Origin: Gleimia hominis
Lineage (GTDB): Bacteria; Actinomycetota; Actinomycetes; Actinomycetales; Actinomycetaceae
Length of the DNA: 64,000 bases
Direction: 5' to 3'
Assembly (NCBI RefSeq): GCF_002871945.2
Contig: NZ_CP126963.1
Coordinates: 310,001-374,000 of the forward strand
Part shown: positions 44,997-53,300 of the stretch, piece after piece
How positions within the stretch are numbered: the first letter of the stretch is position 1
Layout of the letters: every line of letters begins with the position of its first letter
The notes under the pieces: model-generated
Seen by the model: the letters and a program-made list of their open reading frames with translations, nothing else
Databases searched by the model: none
What the model was told of the DNA's origin: nothing
Position numbers and translations under genes: made by a program

Positions 44997-45800
44997 CTAC
45001 TGTGGCTCGGGCCAGTTCAGAATGCTCAACACTTCGTCGTGGAAGTGGCCGTTGGACGACAGGGCAGTGCCACCCCACGGGCCGTCATCACCGAGTAAGG
45101 ACGTGAACACGCCACCGGCTTCTTGCACCACCGCCACCGGTGCGGCCATGTCGTAGGCCTCCAACTTCGGGTCCAGAGCAAAATCAACCGCCCCTTCCGC
45201 CACAAGCATGTGAGACCAAAAATCACCGTAAGCCCGGGTGCGGGCCGTGCGCTGCGTGAGCGCGTTGAACTCTTCGAACCGCCCGGCTTTGCGCCAGTTG
45301 TCAAGGGACGCATAAGACAGGGAAGCGTCCTCTAACCGGTGCACATTGGACACGTGGATTTGCTTGCCCCGCAGCAGGGACGTCCCCGTGTACGCCCCCT
45401 GTCCTTTCGCTGCCCACCAGCGCCGCCCCAGGGCGGGCGCGGACACAACTCCCACTACGACGTCCCCGTCCTCAACCAGGCTAATTAGCGTGGCCCACAC
45501 GGGCACGCCGCGAACAAAGTTCTTTGTGCCATCGATCGGGTCAATCACCCACACGCGCGTGGAACGACCGGTTGTCCCCATTTCTTCGCCGTACACGCTG
45601 TCGCGCGAACGGGCGGTGGATAGTTGCCGGCGGATCGTCTGTTCCGTTTGCCGATCCGCAACTGTGACGGGGGAGTGGTCGGATTTTTCTTCTACCCGCA
45701 GGTCTGTTGATTGGAAATAGGATGTGGTGACGCTATCCGCCTGGTCTGCCAGCACGTGCGCCAACCGCAGGTCATCGTTGTAAAGGTTGCGCTGATTCAT
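44997..45800 (-). CDS. Inositol-monophosphatase-family phosphatase (HisN-like)
   Basis: 267 residues. Metal-binding motifs: YGEEMG, WVIDPIDGTKNF and AYDMAAPVAVVQEAGG, all hallmarks of the IMPase/FIG superfamily. Actinobacterial members beside aroA and rsgA are often histidinol-phosphatases (HisN); inositol-1-phosphatase is an alternative. Other his genes are not present here, so the substrate is inferred from family only. It lies 66 bases downstream of rsgA. Confidence 0.85.
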   Translation of the reverse strand: MNQRNLYNDDLRLAHVLADQADSVTTSYFQSTDLRVEEKSDHSPVTVADRQTEQTIRRQLSTARSRDSVYGEEMGTTGRSTRVWVIDPIDGTKNFVRGVPVWATLISLVEDGDVVVGVVSAPALGRRWWAAKGQGAYTGTSLLRGKQIHVSNVHRLEDASLSYASLDNWRKAGRFEEFNALTQRTARTRAYGDFWSHMLVAEGAVDFALDPKLEAYDMAAPVAVVQEAGGVFTSLLGDDGPWGGTALSSNGHFHDEVLSILNWPEPQ

Positions 45801-45866
45801 ACTCTCTACGCTACCGGACTACGTGCCGTTTCCGTCTAGTTTGCCCCTAGTTGCACGTGCCGCGTG

Positions 45867-46919
45867 TCAGTTCTCCCACGGGTTTTCTTGTGCTTTCTTG
45901 AGGGATTCGAGCAGTCGGCGCACGGACGCCACGCGCGCGGCCCGCATACGCTGCTCCTCTTGCGTGGGCGCTTGGGTGATCCACTGGTCTAACCCGCATT
46001 CGGGGGCGCCCATCCGGTGGTCACATCCGCGTGGGCAGTTACTGGTTGCGGCGTCGAGGTCCGCGAACGCTCGGATAACGTCCGAGGGGTCCACGTGTGC
46101 TAAGCCGAACCCACGCACCCCGGGGGTGTCGATCACGAGGCCGGATGGTGCAAGTGGGAATGCAACCACGTTCGTGGACGTGTGCCTGCCCCGCCCGGTG
46201 ACCGCGTTAACGTCCCCGGTTTGCCGCTGCGCCTGTGGCACTAGCGCGTTGATGAGGGTGGATTTCCCCACGCCGGAATGGCCGATAAAAACTGACACGT
46301 GGGTGGCAAGACGCTGACGCAACTGTTCTATACCCGCGTGCGTGGGGTGGTTGGTGTCGGTGGATGTTTGCACGGTTTCCACGTCGAGCGCTTCGCACAG
46401 TGCCGCCACGTTGTCCGGGTCCCCCAGGTCCGCTTTCGTTAAGCACACGACTGGGGTTAGGCCCGCGTCGAATGCGGCAACTAGGCAGCGGTCAATGAAC
46501 CCGGGTCGTACCGGCGGGTCGGCCATCGCGGTTACGAGCACCATCGTGTCGGCGTTTGCGACCATTACTTTCTGCGCGTGCGCGTCCGCGTCTTCGCCGC
46601 TGCGCTGCAGCGTGGTGGTGCGCGGTTCTACCAGCACGATCCGTCCCAGCGTGTCTTTTCGACCCGTGAGGTCCCCGGTGAGCCGCACCCGGTCGCCCGT
46701 CACAATTCCTCCGCGCGCAATCTCGCGGGCTTTAACCGCGATCACGCGCTCACCCGTATCCATCTTCACGTGGTAGCGCCCCCGGTCCACGGCGATCACG
46801 CGTCCCAATGGGCGGTCGGAATAGTCTGGGCGTCGCTTAGTGCGCGGTCGGCTGCCCCGCCCCGGGCGCACCCGCACGCGGGGGTCGTCGGTACCTATAT
46901 CACGCCGAGACATGCTCAC
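45867..46919 (-). CDS. rsgA: Ribosome small-subunit GTPase RsgA
   Basis: 350 residues from GTG 46919 (348 from ATG 46913, which has the better-placed AGGTGAG). An N-terminal OB fold (GRVIAVDRGRYHVKMDTGERVIAVKAREIARGGIVTGDRVRL) is followed by a circularly permuted GTPase: G4 CLTKADL precedes G1 FIGHSGVGKSTLINALVP and G3 DTPGVRGFGL. The zinc site C-terminal to it reads CPRGCDHRMGAPECG. RsgA assists late 30S maturation. The gene overlaps the end of aroA by about 20 bases. Confidence 0.95.
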   Translation of the reverse strand: MSMSRRDIGTDDPRVRVRPGRGSRPRTKRRPDYSDRPLGRVIAVDRGRYHVKMDTGERVIAVKAREIARGGIVTGDRVRLTGDLTGRKDTLGRIVLVEPRTTTLQRSGEDADAHAQKVMVANADTMVLVTAMADPPVRPGFIDRCLVAAFDAGLTPVVCLTKADLGDPDNVAALCEALDVETVQTSTDTNHPTHAGIEQLRQRLATHVSVFIGHSGVGKSTLINALVPQAQRQTGDVNAVTGRGRHTSTNVVAFPLAPSGLVIDTPGVRGFGLAHVDPSDVIRAFADLDAATSNCPRGCDHRMGAPECGLDQWITQAPTQEEQRMRAARVASVRRLLESLKKAQENPWEN

Positions 46920-48282
46920 CTGCCAGCATTTGCGTCCACATGGTGGGGAAGTGGGCCATAGTTTTCGCGGTGGTTGCGATGTTGCGCACCTTTGTTCCCG
47001 GCACTACCAGGCCGATGATTGCCCCGAACGTAGCCATCCGGTGGTCTGCATACGATTCGACAGTAGTGTTTTCTTTTGGTTCCTGAGGGAGGATCTTCAG
47101 GTAATCAGCCCCCTCTTCTACACCTATACCTAAGCGCTGCAGCTCCTGAGTCAGCGCGTGCAGGCGGTCGGTTTCGTGGCCGCGCAAATGTGCGATCCCC
47201 ACCAACGTAGAGGGGGTTTGCGCGAAGGCACACACGGCAGCGAGGGTGGGGACGAGCTCCCCGAACGCGTGCAGATCCACCTCAATCCCACGCAATTGTC
47301 CACGCTTAGGACCGTGCACCGTCAGCGTCCGCAGTGGGGCATGGGCGCCTCCCTCAACCTGCACGCGCGCGCCCATGCGTTCAAAAATGCTCGGCCACTG
47401 CACCCCCGCCTGCGTGGTTTGCTCAGGCCACTGCTCGATCGTGACCGTCCCCCCAGTCACCATGGCGGCCGCTAAGAACGGGCCGGCGTTCGACAGGTCC
47501 GGCTCAATCGCCGTGTTTAAGCCCCGATAAGGAGTGCGGGGGACCTCAAGAATATTCTTGCGGCACCAAACTGGAACGCCGCGCCTGCGCATGCAAGCCA
47601 GCGTCATGTCTATATGCGCCTTAGATGGGACCGCGCCAACTAACTCAATGGTCAGGGGCGTTCCCGCACCGTCTTGTGCACTGCGCGAAGCCGCGGCCGG
47701 GGGGATCCGCGGGGCGACTAGCAGCAGCGCAGAGAGGAATTGAGAGGAAGCGCTCGCGTCAATACGAACGTGGTTTCCGGCTATGGGGCCGCAAATGGTG
47801 AATGGGAGGCTCGCCTCAGACTCGTATTCCACGCGCGCGCCCAGCTGAGTTAACGCATCCAACAGGGGACGGAGGGGGCGAGTCTGGGGTTGCGGATCCC
47901 CGGTGAAGCGCACGGGCACGTTCCCCAGCGCAGCGACCGCAGGTAAGAACCGCATGACGGTACCGGCTAACCCGCAGTCCACTACGGTCGGGCGGACAGA
48001 TGAGAGCGGTGTGATCCGCACGCGCGTGCCCGCAGCCTCAACCTCGGCACCGAGGCCGTGCAGCGCTCGCATACACAAATCCGTGTCGCGAGCGCGAAGC
48101 ACCCCGGTTAGCTCCGACGGGGATTGTGCAAGCGCAGACAAAACCAGCTCGCGGTTCGAAAGCGACTTTGAACCGGGTACTTGCACCGATGCATCCACTG
48201 GTGCACGGGCAAATGGTGCGGGCCAGGGATCAGGAAATGCCGACTGGCAGTGCGAGTGCTGCAGGCGGGAACTATTTGTCAA
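46900..48282 (-). CDS. aroA: 5-enolpyruvylshikimate-3-phosphate synthase
   Basis: 460 residues from TTG 48282, which has AAGGA 5 bases upstream and overlaps the DoxX stop; the frame opens further upstream to 48345 inside that gene. Family motifs: VPGSKSLSNRELVLSALA, LAGTVMRFLPAVAAL and YADHRMATFGAIIGL. It makes EPSP from shikimate-3-phosphate and PEP on the way to aromatic amino acids. The LAGTVMRF motif has Val-Met where LGNAGTAMR is common in Gram-negatives; actinobacterial sequences are similar. aroA-rsgA order is as in M. tuberculosis. Confidence 0.93.
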   Translation of the reverse strand: MTNSSRLQHSHCQSAFPDPWPAPFARAPVDASVQVPGSKSLSNRELVLSALAQSPSELTGVLRARDTDLCMRALHGLGAEVEAAGTRVRITPLSSVRPTVVDCGLAGTVMRFLPAVAALGNVPVRFTGDPQPQTRPLRPLLDALTQLGARVEYESEASLPFTICGPIAGNHVRIDASASSQFLSALLLVAPRIPPAAASRSAQDGAGTPLTIELVGAVPSKAHIDMTLACMRRRGVPVWCRKNILEVPRTPYRGLNTAIEPDLSNAGPFLAAAMVTGGTVTIEQWPEQTTQAGVQWPSIFERMGARVQVEGGAHAPLRTLTVHGPKRGQLRGIEVDLHAFGELVPTLAAVCAFAQTPSTLVGIAHLRGHETDRLHALTQELQRLGIGVEEGADYLKILPQEPKENTTVESYADHRMATFGAIIGLVVPGTKVRNIATTAKTMAHFPTMWTQMLAGEHVSA

Positions 48283-48781
48283 AGACGTCCTTAGCGTTCT
48301 GCCACGTCTTATTGCGCTCTTCAACCAAGTCGGTGCGGTGCTCACGCCAGTTGCCGAGCTTCCAAGCGGCCGACGGTTCCCCTTCGCGGTCCGCGGTTGC
48401 TAAAAGCACACCGCCAAGTGCTGCCCCGAGGCGCTGCAAGCCACGGTAGTAACCGGCTTTCTCATCGCTGTCTTTAGCTAGGGGCACTGGGTTTTGAATC
48501 ATCGCGATTGGAATAGCAGCGGCCGCAAGCACCGTGGCGCACAGGCGCGGGGCTTTACCGATCGCTAACCCGGCGGCAGCAGCTGCGGTGACCCCACCGG
48601 TGACCTGCGCCAGCATCTTTGCATCAGACGCCAACACCGGGGGCAGACCAGCCTTTTCAAGAATCGGCGTGACCTTCTGGAACTTCTCCACGTGCTTATC
48701 TGGGTGGCGGACTGCATCCACCCCATCAACTAGGAACGGCAGAGCAACGAGTGGGCGAGCAACAAGACGCAAGATATTCAT
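48272..48781 (-). CDS. DoxX family membrane protein
   Basis: 169 residues with about four helices; the start MNILRLVARPLVALPFLVDGVDAVRHPDKHVEKF and LAQVTGGVTAAAAAGLAIGKAPRLCATVLAAAAIPIA fit DoxX. DoxX proteins in mycobacteria join SodA and a thiol sensor in redox control. The divergent neighbour is a SigR/SigH-type redox sigma factor, consistent with that theme but not proof. It heads the minus-strand run DoxX-aroA-rsgA-hisN-sbcD-sbcC. Confidence 0.82.
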   Translation of the reverse strand: MNILRLVARPLVALPFLVDGVDAVRHPDKHVEKFQKVTPILEKAGLPPVLASDAKMLAQVTGGVTAAAAAGLAIGKAPRLCATVLAAAAIPIAMIQNPVPLAKDSDEKAGYYRGLQRLGAALGGVLLATADREGEPSAAWKLGNWREHRTDLVEERNKTWQNAKDVFDK

Positions 48782-48897
48782 AGTCCTTATGTTACCGGGG
48801 TAATACTTTACGCGCAGGGCTAAAAGGCAGGGAGTTGAAATAATTTCGGCTTCCTAATAGTTAGAACCTAATAGTGAAGCCACGTATGCTCAAGGTG

Positions 48898-49482
48898 ATG
48901 GATAAAGAAAATGAACTGCGCGAAAGGTTCGAGGCGGAGGCACTGCCTCTACTCGACCAACTCTACGGGTCTGCCATGCGCCTAACCCGCAACCCTCAAG
49001 ATGCGCAAGACCTAGTGCAAGACACGTACGTGCGCGCATTCTCCTCATTCCACACCTTCAAACCGGGGACGAACCTCCGGGCGTGGATGTACCGCATACT
49101 GAAAAACACGTTCATAAATAACTACCGCAAGAAACAGCGGCGCCCGCAGCAAACAGACGGGGAGACCGTGGAGGACTGGCAGCTTTACGAAGCCGCTAAT
49201 CACCATGCCGTCGGACTGCTGTCGGCCGAAGAGGAAGCGTTGGACTTTCTGCCTGACGATCAGGTAAGACAGGCTCTGGAGGAACTGCCGGAAAACTACC
49301 GGGAAGCCGTGATCTTAAGTGATATTGACGGGTTTTCGTACAAAGAAATATCGCAGATCATGGATAGTCCAATGGGGACGGTAATGTCGCGGATACACCG
49401 CGGACGGGCGTTACTTCGCGAGGCCCTGGCCCAGTACGCGGTAGAGAACAATATTGTGAGTAAGGAGAATGTCGATGCATAA
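48898..49482 (+). CDS. sigR: Redox-type ECF sigma factor (SigR/SigH)
   Basis: 194 residues from ATG 48898 (starts at 48874 and 48886 also open). Close to M. tuberculosis SigH throughout: [33 protein letters not shown] (region 2), [24 protein letters not shown], and region 4 [33 protein letters not shown]. SigR/SigH controls thioredoxin and other disulfide-stress genes. An anti-sigma gene overlaps its 3' end by 8 bases. Confidence 0.92.
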   Translation: MDKENELRERFEAEALPLLDQLYGSAMRLTRNPQDAQDLVQDTYVRAFSSFHTFKPGTNLRAWMYRILKNTFINNYRKKQRRPQQTDGETVEDWQLYEAANHHAVGLLSAEEEALDFLPDDQVRQALEELPENYREAVILSDIDGFSYKEISQIMDSPMGTVMSRIHRGRALLREALAQYAVENNIVSKENVDA

Positions 49483-49723
49483 GCCTTGTTGCTGCGCGGA
49501 CCTGATCGACTGCCTCGATGCTTTTACCGATGAGGTCCTGGATGAGGTTCGGCGCGCAGAGATTGAACAGCACGTCCTGAACTGTCCGCACTGCCGAGCG
49601 GTTATCCGCCGTGAGCTTCGGTTGCGACAGCGGGTGCGTGAATGCAACCAGTACTCAGCTCCGGTTCAACTGCGGGCGAAAGTGATTATGCGGCTGCGCA
49701 CCACACACGTGCAGGCGCGGTAG
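49475..49723 (+). CDS. rsrA: Zinc-binding anti-sigma factor (RsrA-like)
   Basis: 82 residues from ATG 49475, which has AAGGAG 8 bases upstream (ATG 49469 is too close). The ZAS motif HxxxCxxC is present (QHVLNCPHC), with an N-terminal CCC and another Cys (DLIDCLDAF) that can supply the redox switch. RsrA proteins hold SigR when reduced and release it when a disulfide forms and zinc is lost. Coupled to the sigma gene by overlap. Confidence 0.9.
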   Translation: MHKPCCCADLIDCLDAFTDEVLDEVRRAEIEQHVLNCPHCRAVIRRELRLRQRVRECNQYSAPVQLRAKVIMRLRTTHVQAR

Positions 49724-49852
49724 AGGTTCCGTTGGTGAGTGGCGGCGGTGGATAGGCTCACATTCTTTTGGGATTTAGCTTTTCTTATGCGAAAATGTAC
49801 GGGTTACGTAACCGCCGCACACCTGTGTGGCACATGATCCGAGGAGATAATT

Positions 49853-49927
49853 ATGAGTAAGCGCGGTCGCAAGCGTCGCGCCCGTCGTAAGGGCGCCGCG
49901 AACCACGGCAAGCGTCCCAACAGCTAG
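49853..49927 (+). CDS. Ribosomal protein bL37
   Basis: 24 residues: MSKRGRKRRARRKGAANHGK followed by RPNS and TAG. GAGGAGATAATT provides an excellent ribosome binding site. The sequence closely follows mycobacterial bL37 as I remember it (KRGRKxRDRKHSKANHGKRPN), a tiny basic protein of the large subunit in actinobacteria, missed by most gene finders. It has its own terminator 15 bases on. Confidence 0.92.
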   Translation: MSKRGRKRRARRKGAANHGKRPNS

Positions 49928-49940
49928 TTACTAGCGTGGG

Positions 49941-49973
49941 AAAAGAGGGGGCTGGTTGTTCCAGCCCCCTCTT
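49941..49973. terminator. Terminator after bL37, shared with modBC
   Basis: AAGAGGGGGCTGG (49943-49955), loop TTGTT, and the perfect 13-bp complement (49961-49973). AAAA at 49941-49944 gives a U tract on the minus strand, so it can end both bL37 and the mod operon. Confidence 0.88.
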
Positions 49974-50042
49974 CGTGTACCCGCACTTACCGCTAAGTAT
50001 TCATTTCTACTTCGGAGCCAAACCCGGCCGTAATGCGCTGCG

Positions 50043-51935
50043 TCACCTGTTTTCTTGAACCGGTCCGCCAGCCCCTGCTGCTGCGTCCACCACCACGCGC
50101 GTGCCGGGCTGCAACTGGGCATGCTCCCCAGTTTGTGCCACCGCCACGAAGTCACCCGCACTGGTTTCTACGATGATTAGCCAGCCGCGTCCAGTGGGGA
50201 TGGACTCCAGTACCTCAGCACCAACCTGGTTAGAGTTAGCAGGCTCTACATGTTCTGTCTTCAGTGCGAGCGCTTGCGGGGCAGCAACTACCGAGCGTCC
50301 ATTCACGTCCAACCGGTTCGCGCCCGTGAGCGCCACGAGGAAGTCTGACTGCGGGTGAGCCAACAGCTGCTGCGCCGGCCCGGTTTCCACTACAGTACCG
50401 GACTCGATGACGATCAAATCATCTGCCAGTGACGCCACGTCATCCAGGTCGTGGGTAACCAAAATGGCTGTCACATTGGAAGCGGCGATCCGGTTGGCGA
50501 GCACCAACCGCAGGTTCCATGCGGTAGAGAAGTCCACGGCTGCAAGCGGTTCGTCAAGTAAGACCACATCTGGATCCAACGCGAGCGCCCGGGCGATGGC
50601 AACGCGCTGCGCCTGCCCACCCGACAGCTGGTCGGGATGCCGCTGCGCCAGATGCGCACACCCCACGGCCCGCAGCTCTTCGAGGGCGCGTTTATGCGCA
50701 GTCTTCGCCGGCACGCCGTGGGTGGTAAGCCCGTAGGTAACGTTTTCAAGCACACTCATGTGCGGGAACAGTAACGCCCGCTGCTCCAGCCACGCGAGCT
50801 GCGGATCTCCGTCGCCAAGCAGCCAACTGACACGCCCCTCATCGGGAGTAAGCGCGCCCGAAAGCATCTGTAACAACGTGGATTTACCAGCCCCGTTTGG
50901 GCCCACAACTGCCGTGAGCCGGCCGCGTACGAGGTTCGCCGTCAAGTCAACGCTGCGAACGTTCACGCGCGCATGGTCAAGAACCGCTGCCGCGCCTTCC
51001 GCTTCTTGAGGTCGATTCCGCCGCGTGCGCGCCAACCCAGCCATCGCACGGATTTCGGATGTAGTGTCCGTCTTTTCCCGAGGGGTCCGCGCGCTCGAAA
51101 GCGCGCGGCGAGCGGTGAGTAGTGAGGTGAGGGCGATGACGACCACCGCGATGATCAAGAGGATCAGCGACAGAGTCAGTGCTGACTGCGTGTCTAACTC
51201 CCGCTGCACGTAGATCTCGAGCGGAAGTGTGCGGGTCACGCCCTGCAGGGAACCGGCGAACGTGAGGGTGGCACCGAACTCCCCGAGGGCACGCGCGAAC
51301 GTCAACGCGATCCCGGACGCCAGTGCGGGCAGGGTTAGGGGTAGCGTGATCGTGCGGTAGACACGCCACGGGCGGGCCCCCAAGTTGGTGGCTGCGCGTT
51401 CCAGTGAGGTACCGCGCGTGCGCAGCGCGCCCTCATAAGACACAATCAGGAACGGCATCGCCACGAATATTTGCGCCATCACTACGGCGATGGAAGTAAA
51501 ACCGATGGTGATGCCCCACGCGTCTAGCGTGGCCCCCAGCAGTCCGCGGCGCCCAAAGGTGACTAGCAGAGCCAGACCCGCCACCACGGGGGGAAGCACC
51601 ATCGGCAGCGTCACTAGCGCGTTCATCACCCTAGAGACAATCGCCCCTGCCTTCCCACGCTTACCTATGAACGCCATGAAATGCGCGGTGGGAACCCCCA
51701 GTATGGTTGCGATTATCGTAGACGTGATGCAGGTGCGCAGGGATAGGAACAGTGCGTCTTGCGCCTGCTGCGTGGTCAATACCTTACCGATCGAATCCCA
51801 CGAGATCTGCCCAAACATCCCCGCGAACGGGCTGATTACAAAAATCAGCGCCAGCAGGGTGGGGACCAGGAAAAAGCGGGGGACTACCGCCCGTGGTTTA
51901 CGAACGGTAGTCCCAGTTGCTTGCTTCGATACCAT
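50043..51935 (-). CDS. modBC: Fused molybdate ABC transporter permease-ATPase (ModB-ModC)
   Basis: 630 residues from ATG 51935. Residues 1-280 are a permease with about five helices and the EAA loop (ERAATNLGARPWRVYRTITLPLTLPAL). After a charged linker (280-310) comes an ABC ATPase: Walker A VVGPNGAGKST, signature [18 protein letters not shown], Walker B VVLLDEPLAAVD, H-loop VTHDLDD. A C-terminal TOBE-like domain (about 555-625) ends it. In most bacteria these are two genes. No frameshift or internal stop; the fusion is continuous. It imports molybdate delivered by ModA, 17 bases upstream. Confidence 0.92.
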   Translation of the reverse strand: MVSKQATGTTVRKPRAVVPRFFLVPTLLALIFVISPFAGMFGQISWDSIGKVLTTQQAQDALFLSLRTCITSTIIATILGVPTAHFMAFIGKRGKAGAIVSRVMNALVTLPMVLPPVVAGLALLVTFGRRGLLGATLDAWGITIGFTSIAVVMAQIFVAMPFLIVSYEGALRTRGTSLERAATNLGARPWRVYRTITLPLTLPALASGIALTFARALGEFGATLTFAGSLQGVTRTLPLEIYVQRELDTQSALTLSLILLIIAVVVIALTSLLTARRALSSARTPREKTDTTSEIRAMAGLARTRRNRPQEAEGAAAVLDHARVNVRSVDLTANLVRGRLTAVVGPNGAGKSTLLQMLSGALTPDEGRVSWLLGDGDPQLAWLEQRALLFPHMSVLENVTYGLTTHGVPAKTAHKRALEELRAVGCAHLAQRHPDQLSGGQAQRVAIARALALDPDVVLLDEPLAAVDFSTAWNLRLVLANRIAASNVTAILVTHDLDDVASLADDLIVIESGTVVETGPAQQLLAHPQSDFLVALTGANRLDVNGRSVVAAPQALALKTEHVEPANSNQVGAEVLESIPTGRGWLIIVETSAGDFVAVAQTGEHAQLQPGTRVVVDAAAGAGGPVQENR

Positions 51936-51951
51936 CGATATCAAAAGCTAT

Positions 51952-52764
51952 TTATTTGTCTACGGTAGTGAAACCGTACTTAGCCATGATCTTCTGGCCA
52001 TCTTCAGAAAGTACCGCGTCGATGAACTTCTGCGCAAGATCCTTGTTCTTCGAATCCTTCACAACTGCAATCGGGTAGATGTTCTTGTTGTCAATCTTGC
52101 TGTCCACGTCCTCACCAAACGGGATGGTTTCTACCTTGGCACCAGCGGCCATCGCGTCGGTTTGGTACACCAGACCCGCGTCGCCCTCACCCTGTTCAAT
52201 CTTGCCGCGAACGTCCGTTACCTTCTGTTCCTCGGAAGCGGGTTTAATGGTTACACCCACCTGCTCAGTAATATTCTTCGTGAGGTTCCCGCAGGGGACC
52301 TCAGGCGCACAAATAACTACTTTCGCGTTATCGAGCGAATCATTCAGCCCTGTAACTTTCGCCGGGTTACCCTTGGGGACAATCAGGACGAGCTTGTTAT
52401 CGGTGAAATCTTTCGGTTCTTCCACCAGGTCCGCGTCCGTTGCCTTCTTCATGTTGCGTTGATCAGCGGAAGCGAACACGTCCGCCGGCGCCCCCTGTTT
52501 CAGCTGATCAACCAGTGTGGAGGAACCTTCGAACGAGAACTTAGCGGTGGAACCAGGGTTGTCGCGTTCGAAAACCTCTTTGTTGATTTCTTCGAAGGTT
52601 TTATTCAATGAGGCGGCAGCAAACACGGTGAGTTCCGCGGAAGCCTCCGCTTTTGGTGACTCACTGGACGTGGATGGTGCGTCCGAAGAGCCGGAGGACG
52701 AGCAGCCAACCAGCAGGAGTGCGGACGCGAGGACGCCTCCGACAATAGTTTTCAAACGAGACAT
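51952..52764 (-). CDS. modA: Molybdate-binding lipoprotein ModA
   Basis: 270 residues. The lipobox LLVGC places lipidated Cys at 21. The mature protein is a type II periplasmic-binding fold: ELTVFAAASLNKTFEEINKEVF, FSFEGSSTLVDQLKQGAPADVFASAD and GEGDAGLVYQTDA, the ModA oxyanion-binding pattern (Ser in AAASL and SSTL, Tyr in VYQTDA). CAPEVPCG may form a disulfide. AAAGGA lies about 9 bases before ATG. It delivers molybdate, or tungstate, to the fused transporter. Confidence 0.94.
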   Translation of the reverse strand: MSRLKTIVGGVLASALLLVGCSSSGSSDAPSTSSESPKAEASAELTVFAAASLNKTFEEINKEVFERDNPGSTAKFSFEGSSTLVDQLKQGAPADVFASADQRNMKKATDADLVEEPKDFTDNKLVLIVPKGNPAKVTGLNDSLDNAKVVICAPEVPCGNLTKNITEQVGVTIKPASEEQKVTDVRGKIEQGEGDAGLVYQTDAMAAGAKVETIPFGEDVDSKIDNKNIYPIAVVKDSKNKDLAQKFIDAVLSEDGQKIMAKYGFTTVDK

Positions 52765-52777
52765 AGTTAATATCCTT

Positions 52778-53161
52778 TTAACGTGAGATTGATACGTTCG
52801 TGGCTTTCATGTTTGCCACAGCAATGGTGCCCACTTCCAAGCCGAGCTCGGTAGCGGCCTCAGTGGAGATGAGGGAAACGATCCGGAACGGACCGCACAT
52901 CATCTCAACCTGTGTCATCACCTTGTCGGACGTGATTTTCGTAATCAGGCCCCGCAGGTTGTTGCGCAGCGAGGAATGCTCGCGGTATTCCTGCATGTCC
53001 TGCGCCCGGTCCTGCATGTATCCAACTACGGAAGGTCCTTCAATGTGGATGCGTGACCCAACCCGTTCACCGGTAATTGTTTTGTCGTCGACCAGACGCC
53101 GGACCGTGTCGTCTGACACGCCCAAAATGTTTGCGGTATCGCGTACGGACAAGTATTCCAT
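52778..53161 (-). CDS. HTH-TOBE molybdate-responsive regulator
   Basis: 127 residues. Residues 1-50 form a MerR/excisionase-type helix-turn-helix (YLSVRDTANILGVSDDTVRRLVDDKTITGERVGSRIHI); residues 68-127 are a TOBE/Mop domain (RNNLRGLITKITSDKVMTQVEMMCGPFRIVSLISTEAATELGLEVGTIAVANMKATNVSI). The TOBE unit binds molybdate, so it probably senses Mo and controls the mod genes, like ModE but with a different DNA-binding half. It is 13 bases before modA and leads the operon. Confidence 0.85.
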   Translation of the reverse strand: MEYLSVRDTANILGVSDDTVRRLVDDKTITGERVGSRIHIEGPSVVGYMQDRAQDMQEYREHSSLRNNLRGLITKITSDKVMTQVEMMCGPFRIVSLISTEAATELGLEVGTIAVANMKATNVSISR

Positions 53162-53204
53162 GTTTTCACCCTATCTAGTTTTGCACCTAAACTAAACTAC
53201 AATG

Positions 53205-53218
53205 GACGCAAATGCGTC
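53205..53218. promoter_or_regulatory. Palindrome upstream of the mod operon
   Basis: GACGCA-AA-TGCGTC, a 6+2+6 inverted repeat 44 bases upstream of the HTH-TOBE start. It is a candidate operator for that regulator, or a small hairpin. The adjoining CCTAAACTAAACTAC contains a CTAAA direct repeat. Confidence 0.4.
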
Positions 53219-53300
53219 TTAATGCTCGTGCTTAGTGACGTATTTGACGAATCACCCACTTGTGTTTTTTTTGCTATCTAGCGGGTAGAAACGCCAAATT

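Noticed and set aside
48820..48870. SigR-type autoregulatory promoter (GGGAAT-N-GTT) before the sigma gene
   Set aside because: GGGAGT at 48830 and GTT at 48860 are 24 bases apart, too far for the usual 18-19 base spacing.
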